Positions 15,903 to 24,109 of a DNA stretch of 64,000 nucleotides are shown piece after piece (position 1 is the first letter of the stretch; every line of letters begins with the position of its first letter). Origin of the DNA: Oscillibacter valericigenes (GTDB lineage Bacteria; Bacillota; Clostridia; Oscillospirales; Oscillospiraceae). The stretch is taken from positions 1 to 64,000 of the forward strand of contig NZ_JACSNX010000011.1 of the NCBI RefSeq assembly GCF_016902445.1. Direction: 5' to 3'. The notes under the pieces are model-generated. The model ran no database searches and had not been told where the DNA came from. It saw only the letters and a list, made by a program, of their open reading frames with translations. Position numbers and translations under genes: made by a program.

Positions 15903-17894
15903 TTATCCCACCACATGGACATCTCTTGTGGCGGGCTGGCCCACCGGCATAGAGGTGTCGCTGGGCCAGTAGGTATTGCTGGGGTCAATGCTGAAAGTCA
16001 GATGCTGCCCGTCATATTGCTCCAGGCCCTCTGCGTAAGCAACCGAAATCAGCCGCACCATCCCGCTCCTTGGAGAACCCAGCGGGTCACCTGATTGCAG
16101 CTCCATCTCTTGCGGTGTATCCAGCACGATCAGATGGAAGGTCTGGCTGGAGTCGGTCCAGGGGGCGTTGGGATCGGGACAGCCCTGCAGGTCAATGACT
16201 TCTTCATAGCTGTAAGTGCCTACGGTACCGGTGAAGACGATGCGGCCGTCTTCTGCGCTGTTTCCCCGGCTTTCGGAGTCAGGCGGAGAAACAGGTTCTG
16301 CCTCGATCTCTGACTTTCCGCCGCCCCCTACAGTCTCACTTTGACCGGAACTATGGAAGGAGACCTCTGTCCATTTGATTTCAGTTAGGCCCAGTTCCTC
16401 CGGCACTTCAGTGAATTTCCCGGACCACTGGGGTTCCCGAACCAGTGTCCCGTCCGCAAGGGTAATGCGGGTGATCTCGGTATCGCCGCTTCCGCCGTAG
16501 GTCTCTGTAAGGCGAACGCCGTTTCCATCTGCCTCCCGGGCCAGACCGGCATGATACCCGCCTCCGCTGGAGCCTTCTTCCAGACTCTCCTCCGGCTGGA
16601 ACACGGAATCCGTCTCCGGGTCGTACTGGAAGAATCGCACATACCAATTCCCTGTGTCCGTCTCTTGGGCCAGAAGCAGTGTTGGCACGGGATCGCCGTT
16701 CTGCAAATCAAAGATAGAATACCGGTAATGGCCTGTAGATGCCGAGTCGGAGGTGGTGTAGGTGTAGTCGGGGGCACTGCTGATGATCTCACCGTAGAGG
16801 GCGATGGCCGCATCATCAGAATCGGGAGCCTGTGGGTCTTGGGCGGACTCTGTTTCATTCTCCGCCGTACCAGACTCATCTTCCATGGCGGTCGTATTCG
16901 CGGCTGTCTGTTCTTGAAGGTGATGGATTCCCCATGCACCAGCGCCGATCACCGCCACAGAGGCCAAACCGATGAGTCCCAACTTCACGATGCCCAGTCC
17001 GCTGGCGGCTGCGCCCGTACTGGTTGCTGCGGTACCCCCGGCTGCGGCCGTGTTCGACGCTCCGGCCGCGAAAGCGGATCCGGATGTCGCAGCTGCAGCA
17101 GTCTGGGCAGTCTGTGCCAGCACACACTGCAGAACCCGCTGGCTGGGAAGATGAACGGCCTGTGCCTCCTGGCCCCGCAGAAGCCAGAGAAGGAAGGGAA
17201 GGGGAGAGAGGCCGTATAGCTTGGTGCCCCGCTTCTCCAGGTCCCGTACCTTTGCCTCAATCTTTCTGCGGCCGTACAGCAGCCGGCTTTTAACCGCGCT
17301 CTCCGATGTGCCCAGAGTCTCCGCAATGTCCCTGACCGGCATCTCCTGGTAGTAGTACATGCCGATGACGGCCCGCTGATCCTCCGGGAGACTGTCGATG
17401 ATCTCACGGATCAGCCGCGCCGCCTCGGCCTGGTCAAGGACCATATCCGGTTGGTTCTCACTGCTGCTGTCCACAAAGCGTTCTTCTACAGGTGCATCGG
17501 CATCATCTTCTGGGACAAGCTCGGTAAACAGCGCCGGCCTCTTCCGCTTCAGATAGTCCCGCGCCGTGTTTGCCGCGATCTGCCGCACCCAGGAGGGAAA
17601 TTTGGAATCTCCATAAAAAGTAAAAGTGCCCAAGTGGGTAAAGGCCTTGATATATGTATCCTGCAGAATATCAAAAACCGCATCTTCGTCCTTGATCATG
17701 GACTTGATGGTGTAAAAGGCCTGGCTGTAAGTTTTTTCATACAGGGACGCCATGGCATCCTGGTCTCCCTGCTTTGCCAGGGCGATGCAGCGGGACCAGT
17801 CTTCTGCCTGCGACGGCGCGCTGACCGGGCTTCCGCAAAACGGGCAGACTTGGGCACTCTCCATGATTGATTTTCCACAATGAATGCAATACAT
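15903..17894 (-). CDS. Zinc-ribbon ECF-like sigma factor fused to a membrane segment and extracellular domain
   Basis: The 663-residue protein starts at 17894 with GGAGG upstream. Order: zinc ribbon (C3, C6, C17, C20); sigma-70 region 2 (about 45-115, DILQDTYIKAFTHL); region 4 (about 165-215, LPEDQRAVIGMYYYQEMPVRDIAETLG...ESAVKSRL); an Ala-rich linker; one membrane helix (about 303-325, LGIVKLGLIGLASVAVIGAG); an acidic linker and a ~300-residue presumed outer domain. Sigma factors normally work free in the cytoplasm, so a tethered form suggests control by release or by an outside signal within one polypeptide. A second protein of this plan is at 49493-51163. Confidence 0.83.
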   Translation of the reverse strand: MYCIHCGKSIMESAQVCPFCGSPVSAPSQAEDWSRCIALAKQGDQDAMASLYEKTYSQAFYTIKSMIKDEDAVFDILQDTYIKAFTHLGTFTFYGDSKFPSWVRQIAANTARDYLKRKRPALFTELVPEDDADAPVEERFVDSSSENQPDMVLDQAEAARLIREIIDSLPEDQRAVIGMYYYQEMPVRDIAETLGTSESAVKSRLLYGRRKIEAKVRDLEKRGTKLYGLSPLPFLLWLLRGQEAQAVHLPSQRVLQCVLAQTAQTAAAATSGSAFAAGASNTAAAGGTAATSTGAAASGLGIVKLGLIGLASVAVIGAGAWGIHHLQEQTAANTTAMEDESGTAENETESAQDPQAPDSDDAAIALYGEIISSAPDYTYTTSDSASTGHYRYSIFDLQNGDPVPTLLLAQETDTGNWYVRFFQYDPETDSVFQPEESLEEGSSGGGYHAGLAREADGNGVRLTETYGGSGDTEITRITLADGTLVREPQWSGKFTEVPEELGLTEIKWTEVSFHSSGQSETVGGGGKSEIEAEPVSPPDSESRGNSAEDGRIVFTGTVGTYSYEEVIDLQGCPDPNAPWTDSSQTFHLIVLDTPQEMELQSGDPLGSPRSGMVRLISVAYAEGLEQYDGQHLTFSIDPSNTYWPSDTSMPVGQPATRDVHVVG

Positions 17895-18598
17895 TATGGT
17901 TACCTCCGCGTCCTTTTCTCTTTCAGAATAGCTTGTAATATCTCTCCCTTTTTCTTTTTACTGATTGGAAATGATTCGATCGCTGTCCTGACGATCCAGC
18001 GAATGATCGTGTCCATTTTCTCCTTCCTCCCTTTTGCCTTTGCAGAGATTGTTGTACCCATGGAACGAATGAGAAAGGGAGGCGGTTGTAAAATTTGAAA
18101 ATTTTTATGAAAAAAATTAGAGGGCAGGATGTCTTTTTATAAAATCATAACAGAAGATATTATAAATTCTAGCATATCTTGGCAGTTCTCTCAACCATCC
18201 GACATTCTGCGGAAAGTGTACGAAATTGTGAGATTCTGCGGTAAAGTCGAAGAATACTTACATAGTTTGGGGTGGAAAACAGTCAGCCCTATAAAAAGAT
18301 CACTTTTCATTGGAGATGATGATCGTAATTTGCCCCAAAGTTTTGGGACAACGTTTTCACAGCGGGAAGCCTCACCAGTAAACGGAATTTGATGACATCA
18401 GCGGCAAAAAGGATATTTTCATTGTCTACAGGAAGATTGCCTTTTAATCTTGTTTCTTCTGTGTTATGATAACAAAAACGAGACGGCCGGTATTCCGAGT
18501 GTGATTGCGGCAGAAGATTTGCCTACCGGTGGACATCCGCAGAGAATTCCCCCACAGCGAAATTGCTGCCCGGTAGGGGAACGGTCAAGGAGGTATCC
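17895..18598. other. Long AT-rich intergenic region before mntA
   Basis: About 700 bp, more AT-rich than its surroundings (especially 18060-18470). It contains no gene I can support. It lies between the divergent sigma-factor and mntA genes and presumably holds both promoters. Confidence 0.4.
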
Positions 18599-18883
18599 AT
18601 GGAACAGATCTATCGTCAGCTCGGTGAGCTGGCCCGCCGGCATGGAGCCCGGAAACTGGTTCTCTTTGGCTCCCGGGCCAGGGGAGATTTCCGTGAGCGC
18701 AGCGATATTGACCTGGCGGTGTACGGGATGCCCCCGGAAAATCGGACTTCCTTCTGGCTGGATGCGGAGGAGCTTCCAACGCTCCTAAAGCTGGATATCG
18801 TTCATGTGGCCCCTGACATGGACTCTGAATTTTTGTCCAACATCGAAAAGGACGGTGTGACCCTTTATGCTGCAGAAAGTTGA
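18599..18883 (+). CDS. mntA: MntA-type minimal nucleotidyltransferase antitoxin
   Basis: This 94-residue protein is translated from the ATG at 18599, with AGGAGG 6 nt upstream. The nucleotidyltransferase signature is intact: GSRARGD (24-30) and SDIDLA (35-40), plus a third acidic residue in KLDIVHV. In type VII systems MntA inactivates HepT by adding AMP to a tyrosine beside the HEPN catalytic motif. Its 3' end overlaps hepT by 17 bp, the usual coupling for these pairs. Confidence 0.88.
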   Translation: MEQIYRQLGELARRHGARKLVLFGSRARGDFRERSDIDLAVYGMPPENRTSFWLDAEELPTLLKLDIVHVAPDMDSEFLSNIEKDGVTLYAAES

Positions 18884-19259
18884 AAATTACCGCAGGGCTG
18901 TGGAGCGGCTCCGGGAGGCGCTGTCCGATCTCGCCCAAAATCCGGACTCCACTGTCATTCGTGACGGCGTGATCCAGCGCTTTGAGTTCACCTTTGAACT
19001 GGCCTGGAAGTCCCTGCGGGAATACCTGGAAGACCAGGGCGCCGACATGAGCGGGATCGTTTTCTCCAAACAGGTATTCAAGGCCGCCTATGCCGCGCAG
19101 ATCATCAGCGACCAACAGGTCTGGCTGGATATGCTGGCTTCCCGAAATATTACCTCTCACGTGTATGATGACGCGCAAGCTGCCCAGGTGGTTGCGGATA
19201 TCAGCGATCGCTATATCGGTCCCCTTGCCGCCCTGGCTGAGCGCTACCTGGAAGCATAA
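18867..19259 (+). CDS. hepT: HepT-type HEPN ribonuclease toxin
   Basis: This 130-residue all-helical protein has the RX4HXY motif of HEPN toxins: R93, H98 and Y100 in RNITSHVY. The HEPN Arg and His cleave RNA, and the Tyr is the residue modified by the MntA partner. The protein corresponds to the family once called nucleotidyltransferase substrate-binding (HI0074-like). It lies at the right end of element A, just before the att arm, where toxin-antitoxin pairs often stabilise integrated elements. Confidence 0.87.
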   Translation: MLQKVENYRRAVERLREALSDLAQNPDSTVIRDGVIQRFEFTFELAWKSLREYLEDQGADMSGIVFSKQVFKAAYAAQIISDQQVWLDMLASRNITSHVYDDAQAAQVVADISDRYIGPLAALAERYLEA

Positions 19260-19296
19260 AACAGCGCCGGCTCCGAGCCGTTCTGCATCTGACGCA

Positions 19297-19362
19297 GACT
19301 ACTGTTTGACTACTATCGAAAAAATCCCCGGAGGCATTGCACCGCAATGCCCCCGGGATTTT
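19297..19362. repeat. Right arm of element A: tandem 11-bp repeats plus hairpin
   Basis: GACTACTGTTT and GACTACTATCG (19297-19318) are followed by a strong hairpin (about 19318-19362, AAAATCCCCGG...CCGGGATTTTT) able to terminate both ways. About 75 bp of conserved terminal sequence ending in CGCCTGATGACTCCGAC follows. It is homologous to the arm at 35538-35606. Confidence 0.65.
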
Positions 19363-19438
19363 TCTGCAATTCTCCGCAAATCTGTCCAAAACCCACAAGA
19401 CCACTGGGGCGCAATGCTTTCTCGTTTGGCCGCCTGAT

Positions 19439-19485
19439 GACTCCGACTCTAAAGGTCGCTGGTTCGAATCCAGTCGGGCGTACCA
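19439..19485 (+). pseudogene. 3' half of tRNA-Arg(CCG), junction of elements A and B
   Basis: The anticodon loop through CCA (19440-19485) is identical over 46 bp to 35681-35726 and differs at five positions from the intact tRNA at 4059. With the 5' half at 3878 it would rebuild a perfect tRNA. It is preceded by element A's terminal sequence, not by a tRNA 5' half, so it is not functional here. Confidence 0.88.
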
Positions 19486-19523
19486 AAAACCGCCGAAAGT
19501 GTATCGCTTTCGGCGGTTTTTCT
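19486..19523 (+). terminator. Hairpin after the tRNA 3' half
   Basis: A 14-bp stem (AAAACCGCCGAAAG and its complement) with a T run. It stands where a tRNA terminator would, which suggests that a complete tRNA once preceded it. A related hairpin plus about 40 bp of following sequence recurs at 35911-35990. Confidence 0.75.
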
Positions 19524-19583
19524 CTTAAAAAAGTTCGATACTTTCGTTGGTCAAATCGCAGTCAAAGGTTGACCTTTCAGGAA

Positions 19584-19805
19584 TTATTCAACCGGTGGGA
19601 ACCTCCACGGCTCCGCCACACACTGGTACAGCACGGCTCCGCAGTTCCGGCAAATGACGTACTTTAACCGGTTGCCCAAGAATCCATTCCGCCGGAAGGT
19701 CACGATGGCCTCATTCTGCTGCCAGCCGATCCCCAGGTCATACGAGCCACACCAGGCGCAGCGGGTGACGGGGAGCTGCGGCTGTTTCTTTTCTCTGCTT
19801 TTCAT
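19584..19805 (-). CDS. Small zinc-ribbon protein
   Basis: This 73-residue protein is translated from the ATG at 19805, which overlaps the stop of the upstream integrase (TGATG), so it is translationally coupled. Two CxxC pairs (CAWCGSYD and CRNCGAVLYQC) about 35 residues apart form a zinc ribbon. No counterpart follows integrase 1 in element A. It may be an accessory or excision factor by position; this is inference. Confidence 0.65.
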   Translation of the reverse strand: MKSREKKQPQLPVTRCAWCGSYDLGIGWQQNEAIVTFRRNGFLGNRLKYVICRNCGAVLYQCVAEPWRFPPVE

Positions 19806-20980
19806 CAAATCTCCAACCCCTCCTGCAGCACCTGGCTGGCCGCCTTCTTGTTCTTATCGAACGCATGAGTATAGATGTCCAGCGTGGTGGACGGCTGGCT
19901 GTGGCCCAGGAGGCCCGCCACAGTTGCCACGTCAGCGCCGCCGGCGATCAGGAGGCTGGCGTTGGTGTGCCGCAGGGAGTGGACGTTCAGTGCGGTCGGC
20001 AGGCCGTGCTTCTTCAGGATCAGCTTGAACCGCCAGGTGAAGGTGGTGGGCGTCATGGGGAGCCGGTACCCATGGCGGCGGAAGATGTAGTCCGTGTCCT
20101 CCAGCTTTCGATTATCATAGGTCTCTGCCTCCCAGGCACATTCCCGCTGGAACTCTTTCAGCAGGGATTCCATCTCCAGAGAGAAGTAGACGTACCGGTC
20201 TCCGGCCACAGTCTTCGTTTCCTTGACGATGATGTCCTCGCCGGTGACCTTCACCACATTCCGCTGGATGTGGATGCTGCGTTCCTGCCAATTGACGTCA
20301 CCCCATTGCAGGCCGCAGCACTCGCCCCGCCGCATCCCGGTGGCGATGATGAGCTTGAAGTAGGCCTCGTACTTGAGGCTTTCCTCCTCCAGGGCGGCGA
20401 TGAGCCGCTGGGCGGTGGCCTTGTCGGCGATCAACTTCTCTTTTTTCTTCCCAGCGTAGCGGTACGTCCGCCAAGCCGGGTTATGGTCCAGAAAGCCGCC
20501 CTCCATGGCATCGGAGAGGATCCCGCACAGACATGCGTGGACTCCCTCAACGGTGCACTCGGAGAGCGGCTTTCCCGTTCTTTGATTCTTCACCTTCCGC
20601 AGATCGGCATAGAGCTGTCGGAAGTGCTCGGGACGAAGCTCTATCAGTTTGAGATTTCCCAGGACCGGCAGGAAGCGATCGATGTCCTGCCGCTCCCGGG
20701 CCAGGGTGGACTTGGCCAGCTTACCAGGGGCGATAGTTTGCAGCCACAGCTCCGTGTACTTCGCCAGCGTGATGGAGCGGTCCACCTCCTGCGGCAGGCC
20801 CTTGCACTCCCGCTCGAACAGGACTGCTTGCTCATTGAGCCATTTCTCTTTCTGCTTGGGCGTCAGTCCCTCCGGCGGATGGACAGTCTTTTGTTTGGGC
20901 TTGATGCGATTCCCCTTGTAGTCGTAACCCATGGAGACCACCAGCAGGTAGCTGCCGCCCCGCTTTCGAATACTTGCCAT
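19805..20980 (-). CDS. Tyrosine recombinase/integrase 1 of element B
   Basis: This 391-residue protein is translated from the ATG at 20980 (MASIRKRGGSY), the same start and length as in element A. The catalytic set is intact: ATGMRRGECC, HSLRH, GHSQPSTT and LDIYTHAF. Most differences from the A copy are scattered substitutions, so the two elements are related but not recent duplicates. Its stop overlaps the zinc-ribbon gene start. Confidence 0.92.
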   Translation of the reverse strand: MASIRKRGGSYLLVVSMGYDYKGNRIKPKQKTVHPPEGLTPKQKEKWLNEQAVLFERECKGLPQEVDRSITLAKYTELWLQTIAPGKLAKSTLARERQDIDRFLPVLGNLKLIELRPEHFRQLYADLRKVKNQRTGKPLSECTVEGVHACLCGILSDAMEGGFLDHNPAWRTYRYAGKKKEKLIADKATAQRLIAALEEESLKYEAYFKLIIATGMRRGECCGLQWGDVNWQERSIHIQRNVVKVTGEDIIVKETKTVAGDRYVYFSLEMESLLKEFQRECAWEAETYDNRKLEDTDYIFRRHGYRLPMTPTTFTWRFKLILKKHGLPTALNVHSLRHTNASLLIAGGADVATVAGLLGHSQPSTTLDIYTHAFDKNKKAASQVLQEGLEI

Positions 20981-21108
20981 GTTGTGTTGACCTCGCTTTC
21001 CTTGGCCTCGTTCCAGTTGAGGCCGGTTTTGCAAACACAACATACTGCAAGTGGGAAAGCAAAGCTATTGAAACTTTCGGAGAAACTCATTTTCTACAAA
21101 ACCAACAA

Positions 21109-22317
21109 TCAGGCGCTGCGAGATTTTGAGGAATATGCGGCGGCCAGGTTGAACAGGGCTTCGCCCTCCGGCCGGAGCATGGCGCGCATGGTGCTGGCAG
21201 CCTGCTCTTTCTGCTCCTGCTGCGGATGGCAGTAGGTGCGCTCCAGAAAGCCAGTGTCCGCATGGCCCACCAGATCCGCCACCGTCTGCTTGTCCACGCC
21301 GGAGTGGAGCAGGGAGGTCACATAGTAGTGGCGAAGCGTGTGCAGATGATATTCCTTCGGAAATCCTATGGACGCATAGATTTTCCGCAGCCGCTTGGTG
21401 AACGTATCCGGGTGAATGAGCTGCCCATGTTCGTCCGTGAAGAGATAGGGACTGAGTTCTCGGTGTGCCTGCAAGGCTTCCATCTGCTTCCTGCGGCGGT
21501 AGCTCACCAAGATCCCACGGATGTCGGATGAGAGAATGATCTCACGGCTGTGGCCGTTCTTAGTAGAGCCTTCCACGACACCTTTTCCCGGGACGATGCT
21601 GCGGGAGTGGCTGACCGTGAGGAGCAGGCCGTTTCCACTACACTTAAAATCCTCCCACTTGAGGGCACATAGCTCACCCCGGCGGCAGCCGGTGCACATG
21701 GAGAGGAGATAGAACATCCGGTAGTGCCGCGGCTCCTTTGCCAGGACATCCAGCAGCTTCTGAATCTCTGCTGGAGAGGGAATGTACTGAGCGGTGCGGT
21801 GTGTCATCGGCAGATCGATCATCCGGGCCGGATTCTTCTGGATGATCTCGTTCCGCTTGGCGTCGCTGAGAACGGCGGAGACCACGGTCAGGTACTTCTG
21901 CACCGTGGCCTCCCCGATGGGTCTGCCCCGGTATGTCCGCTTCCGCAACTCCGCCAGCAGATTCTCCAATGCGATGGGCCGCAGACGGTTGATGGGGATG
22001 GCGCCGATGAAGGGATATACCCGCCCCAGCATCCTCCGGTAGCTCTCCAACGTGCTGGGGGCGTACCGGACCTGCCGGGCCAACCACCGCTCTGCGAACT
22101 CCTCGAATGTCATATTCCCGTCCTCGCTGTACCCAGTCTTGAACTGACGCTCCAGTTCCTCCGCCTCGTGAGCCACATACTGCGGGATGCCTCGTTTGGG
22201 GATGCTCTCCGGCACCCGAATGGTCTTGGCTTTGCAGATTTTCTTCCCGTCGGGGCGGTAGCCGTTGCTGACGGTGATCTTGAACCTGCGGTCGTCCAGT
22301 TGCTTGATACTTGCCAT
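21109..22317 (-). CDS. Tyrosine recombinase/integrase 2 of element B
   Basis: This 402-residue protein is the same length as the A copy. Catalytic residues are present: TGCRRGELCALKW, HTLRH, GHADTGF and LERTYCH. It begins MASIKQLDDRRFK. It lies 128 bp upstream of integrase 1, the same spacing as in element A. Confidence 0.92.
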   Translation of the reverse strand: MASIKQLDDRRFKITVSNGYRPDGKKICKAKTIRVPESIPKRGIPQYVAHEAEELERQFKTGYSEDGNMTFEEFAERWLARQVRYAPSTLESYRRMLGRVYPFIGAIPINRLRPIALENLLAELRKRTYRGRPIGEATVQKYLTVVSAVLSDAKRNEIIQKNPARMIDLPMTHRTAQYIPSPAEIQKLLDVLAKEPRHYRMFYLLSMCTGCRRGELCALKWEDFKCSGNGLLLTVSHSRSIVPGKGVVEGSTKNGHSREIILSSDIRGILVSYRRRKQMEALQAHRELSPYLFTDEHGQLIHPDTFTKRLRKIYASIGFPKEYHLHTLRHYYVTSLLHSGVDKQTVADLVGHADTGFLERTYCHPQQEQKEQAASTMRAMLRPEGEALFNLAAAYSSKSRSA

Positions 22318-22360
22318 ATCTCAATATCCTTTCATAGTCAAATCGATTTCGTCCTCGTGG

Positions 22361-23641
22361 TCATCCGCTTTGTGACCGAGGGCGATTTTTTTTCTGCCGC
22401 TCCTTCTGCCGGAGCTTGCGGTCAGTGTGCTGATGTGTGGTGGTGGAATCTCTCACGGGAACAGCAACCTGACCACCTTCCAGAGTGCGGCAAAGCCGGA
22501 CCAGATCGTCTGCAAGACCACCATGCCAACCATGGTCGCCAGCAGGATCAGGGCCAGCCAGATCGAGACCGACAGCGCGGCCCGGAGACTGGGCGGCGAG
22601 ATAGAGAGCTCTCTCTTCTTCCCAGCCTGTTTCAACTCCGCCCGCATTTGGGCCACATCCCACGCCAGGGCCTCCGTCTGCTCCTGGGTGGGGCGCTGCC
22701 CCACCTGCTGGGACAACGCCCGTAACAGGGCCTCCTGTGCCGCAGCGCTGGCCTCCAGACCGTCCAGCCGATCCAGCAGTTCTTCCCAGTCCGCCTCTCG
22801 CAGCAGCACCATCGGCGAGGGAGATACCTTGCTGGGCTGATTCAGCCGTTTCCATTCCTCTGTAGATAATCTCCGCTCGGACTCGGAACTCACGTTCCAT
22901 GACCTCCTTCGTGTACTTCAGTTCGTGGAGCCGGTCATCCCGGCACTTCATCCCCTGGGGCGTGGTGTAGGTGATATTCTTCCGGCTGGCAGTCCATCGA
23001 ACCTGATAGCCCTCGCTCTCCATCAAGGAAATGAATTCTTCCTTGCTGGCGGCGAACTGCATACACTGGTCGATGGTGTTCATGAGCCGGAACTTCCAGC
23101 TCTCGCCCTTGGCGGCGGAGCGATACTCCCGGGCACCCATGCCCTGGGACTGTTTTTTCTTCTGCTGCGGCAGGACAGAGAATCCATGCTCTCGACACAG
23201 CTCATCCGACAGCTGCCGCAGGCTGCGAAGGGTATTCGGCCCCTGCCGGAGCATCTTGCCGCTCTCCCAGCATACCGCGTTGACGATGAAGTGGGAGTGG
23301 ATGTGCTCGGCGTCCAAGTGGGTGGCGATTAGCACCTCGCTGTCTGGCCAAGCTTTGGCGGCGAACTCTTTAGTCAGTTGCTGGGCCTGCTCCCCAATGA
23401 TCACCTCATCCGGAGAAAAGGACTGGACGTAGTGGTAAAACCACACGGGACTCTCCTTGTGGTACATATCCCGCGTGGCCTGGAACTCCTGGCTGACCAG
23501 TGGGGGCGTGCAGTTCTGCCCGCTGATCAACTGGCTGCCGTTTTCATCCAGTGTTTTCTCATCCTGAGACACATATTGCGCTACGCCACGGAGGGCACTG
23601 GCAGACTGTTTCTGGTATTTGATGAAGGTGACCGTGGCCAT
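22361..23641 (-). CDS. MOBP-type relaxase of element B
   Basis: In this 426-residue reading the relaxase domain fills the first ~250 residues, with HLDAEHIHSHF as the metal-binding motif. After about residue 249 it overlaps the embedded gene at 22453-22893, and its tail becomes Gly/Ala-rich with no similarity to the A tail. The stop of MobC overlaps its start codon (TGATG). The embedded gene's stop overlaps a GTG (GTGA) that could restart the last ~30 codons, mirroring the ATGA in element A. Confidence 0.87.
   Translation of the reverse strand: MATVTFIKYQKQSASALRGVAQYVSQDEKTLDENGSQLISGQNCTPPLVSQEFQATRDMYHKESPVWFYHYVQSFSPDEVIIGEQAQQLTKEFAAKAWPDSEVLIATHLDAEHIHSHFIVNAVCWESGKMLRQGPNTLRSLRQLSDELCREHGFSVLPQQKKKQSQGMGAREYRSAAKGESWKFRLMNTIDQCMQFAASKEEFISLMESEGYQVRWTASRKNITYTTPQGMKCRDDRLHELKYTKEVMEREFRVRAEIIYRGMETAESAQQGISLADGAAARGGLGRTAGSAGRSGGQRCGTGGPVTGVVPAGGAAPHPGADGGPGVGCGPNAGGVETGWEEERALYLAAQSPGRAVGLDLAGPDPAGDHGWHGGLADDLVRLCRTLEGGQVAVPVRDSTTTHQHTDRKLRQKERQKKNRPRSQSG
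22453..22893 (-). CDS. Membrane-anchored coiled-coil protein embedded in the relaxase gene (element B)
   Basis: This 146-residue protein starts at a GTG (22893) with AAGGAGG 9 nt upstream. An N-terminal polar part is followed by a coiled coil (about 35-95, EELLDRLDGLEASAAAQEAL) and a C-terminal hydrophobic stretch (about 107-140, WLALILLATMVGMVVL). It starts at the same codon offset in the relaxase as the 189-residue gene of element A. Architecture is shared but sequence is not, as expected for a fast-evolving helper-adapter protein. Confidence 0.78.
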   Translation of the reverse strand: MSSESERRLSTEEWKRLNQPSKVSPSPMVLLREADWEELLDRLDGLEASAAAQEALLRALSQQVGQRPTQEQTEALAWDVAQMRAELKQAGKKRELSISPPSLRAALSVSIWLALILLATMVGMVVLQTIWSGFAALWKVVRLLFP

Positions 23642-23958
23642 CAGCGCTTCTCCTGCTCCGCCAGATCCCGGAGCTGACAGTAGATCTGTCCCAGGGCCTC
23701 CATCGTCTCACCCAAGTACACGTCCTGGATCTTCCCCATGTTGGACAATACCACCAGCTGGTTCAGGTTGCGGCCGATGCCTTTCAGCTCATGGGTGAAC
23801 TCCTTCAGCCCGCCGATTACCACCACCCTGTGACGCAGGGCGGCGGTGCGGACATAGGCTCCCGTGGACATTTGGGCTGTATCCGCCTTAGACTGGATGG
23901 CTTCATACTGCTCCGGTGTCAGTCGAAGGGTGATCCGCTTTTCTTTTTTTTGTTTCAT
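23641..23958 (-). CDS. mobC: MobC-like relaxosome accessory protein of element B
   Basis: This 105-residue protein is translated from the ATG at 23958 with GGAGG 5 nt upstream; a much longer reading upstream lacks protein-like sequence. A ribbon-helix-helix-like N-terminus (ITLRLTPEQYEAIQSKA) is followed by the MobC motif GIGRNLNQLVVLSNMG. Its stop and the relaxase start overlap. Confidence 0.86.
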   Translation of the reverse strand: MKQKKEKRITLRLTPEQYEAIQSKADTAQMSTGAYVRTAALRHRVVVIGGLKEFTHELKGIGRNLNQLVVLSNMGKIQDVYLGETMEALGQIYCQLRDLAEQEKR

Positions 23959-24109
23959 GTATACCTCCGTAAAGTGGGTCCGGGCTTCCGCCCGGAAATC
24001 GCCGGTTTTCCGGCGGCGCCAAGACCGACAAAGTCGGACAGGCGCTCTGCTTGCCCTCCCGAATGGGAGGTTTTCCCTTGTCGGAGCCGTGCGCACCGCA
24101 TCCAGCAAA
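23959..24109. other. Short non-coding region between mobC and repA (candidate oriT, element B)
   Basis: About 150 bp with several short inverted repeats (for example GGGCTTCCGCCC near 23975 and CGCCGGTTTTCCGGCG near 24000). It corresponds to the longer 9263-9612 region of element A. A nic site is not recognisable by eye. Confidence 0.3.

Larger units (their letters stand above)
3909..19447. mobile_element. Integrative mobilizable element A in tRNA-Arg(CCG)
   Basis: It is bounded by the 8-bp core ACTCCGAC in the tRNA anticodon loop at 3909-3916 and 19440-19447. Contents in order: intact tRNA-Arg, Fic, two tyrosine recombinases, relaxase with overlapping gene, MobC, RepA-like helicase with candidate antisense RNA, DUF6076 and DUF6809 proteins. 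These are followed by PPC/OmpA lipoproteins, a membrane-anchored sigma factor and MntA/HepT. There are no conjugation ATPase or type IV secretion genes, so it would need a helper to transfer. A degenerate att arm at 12.9 kb suggests the last 6 kb may once have been a separate unit. Confidence 0.85.
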
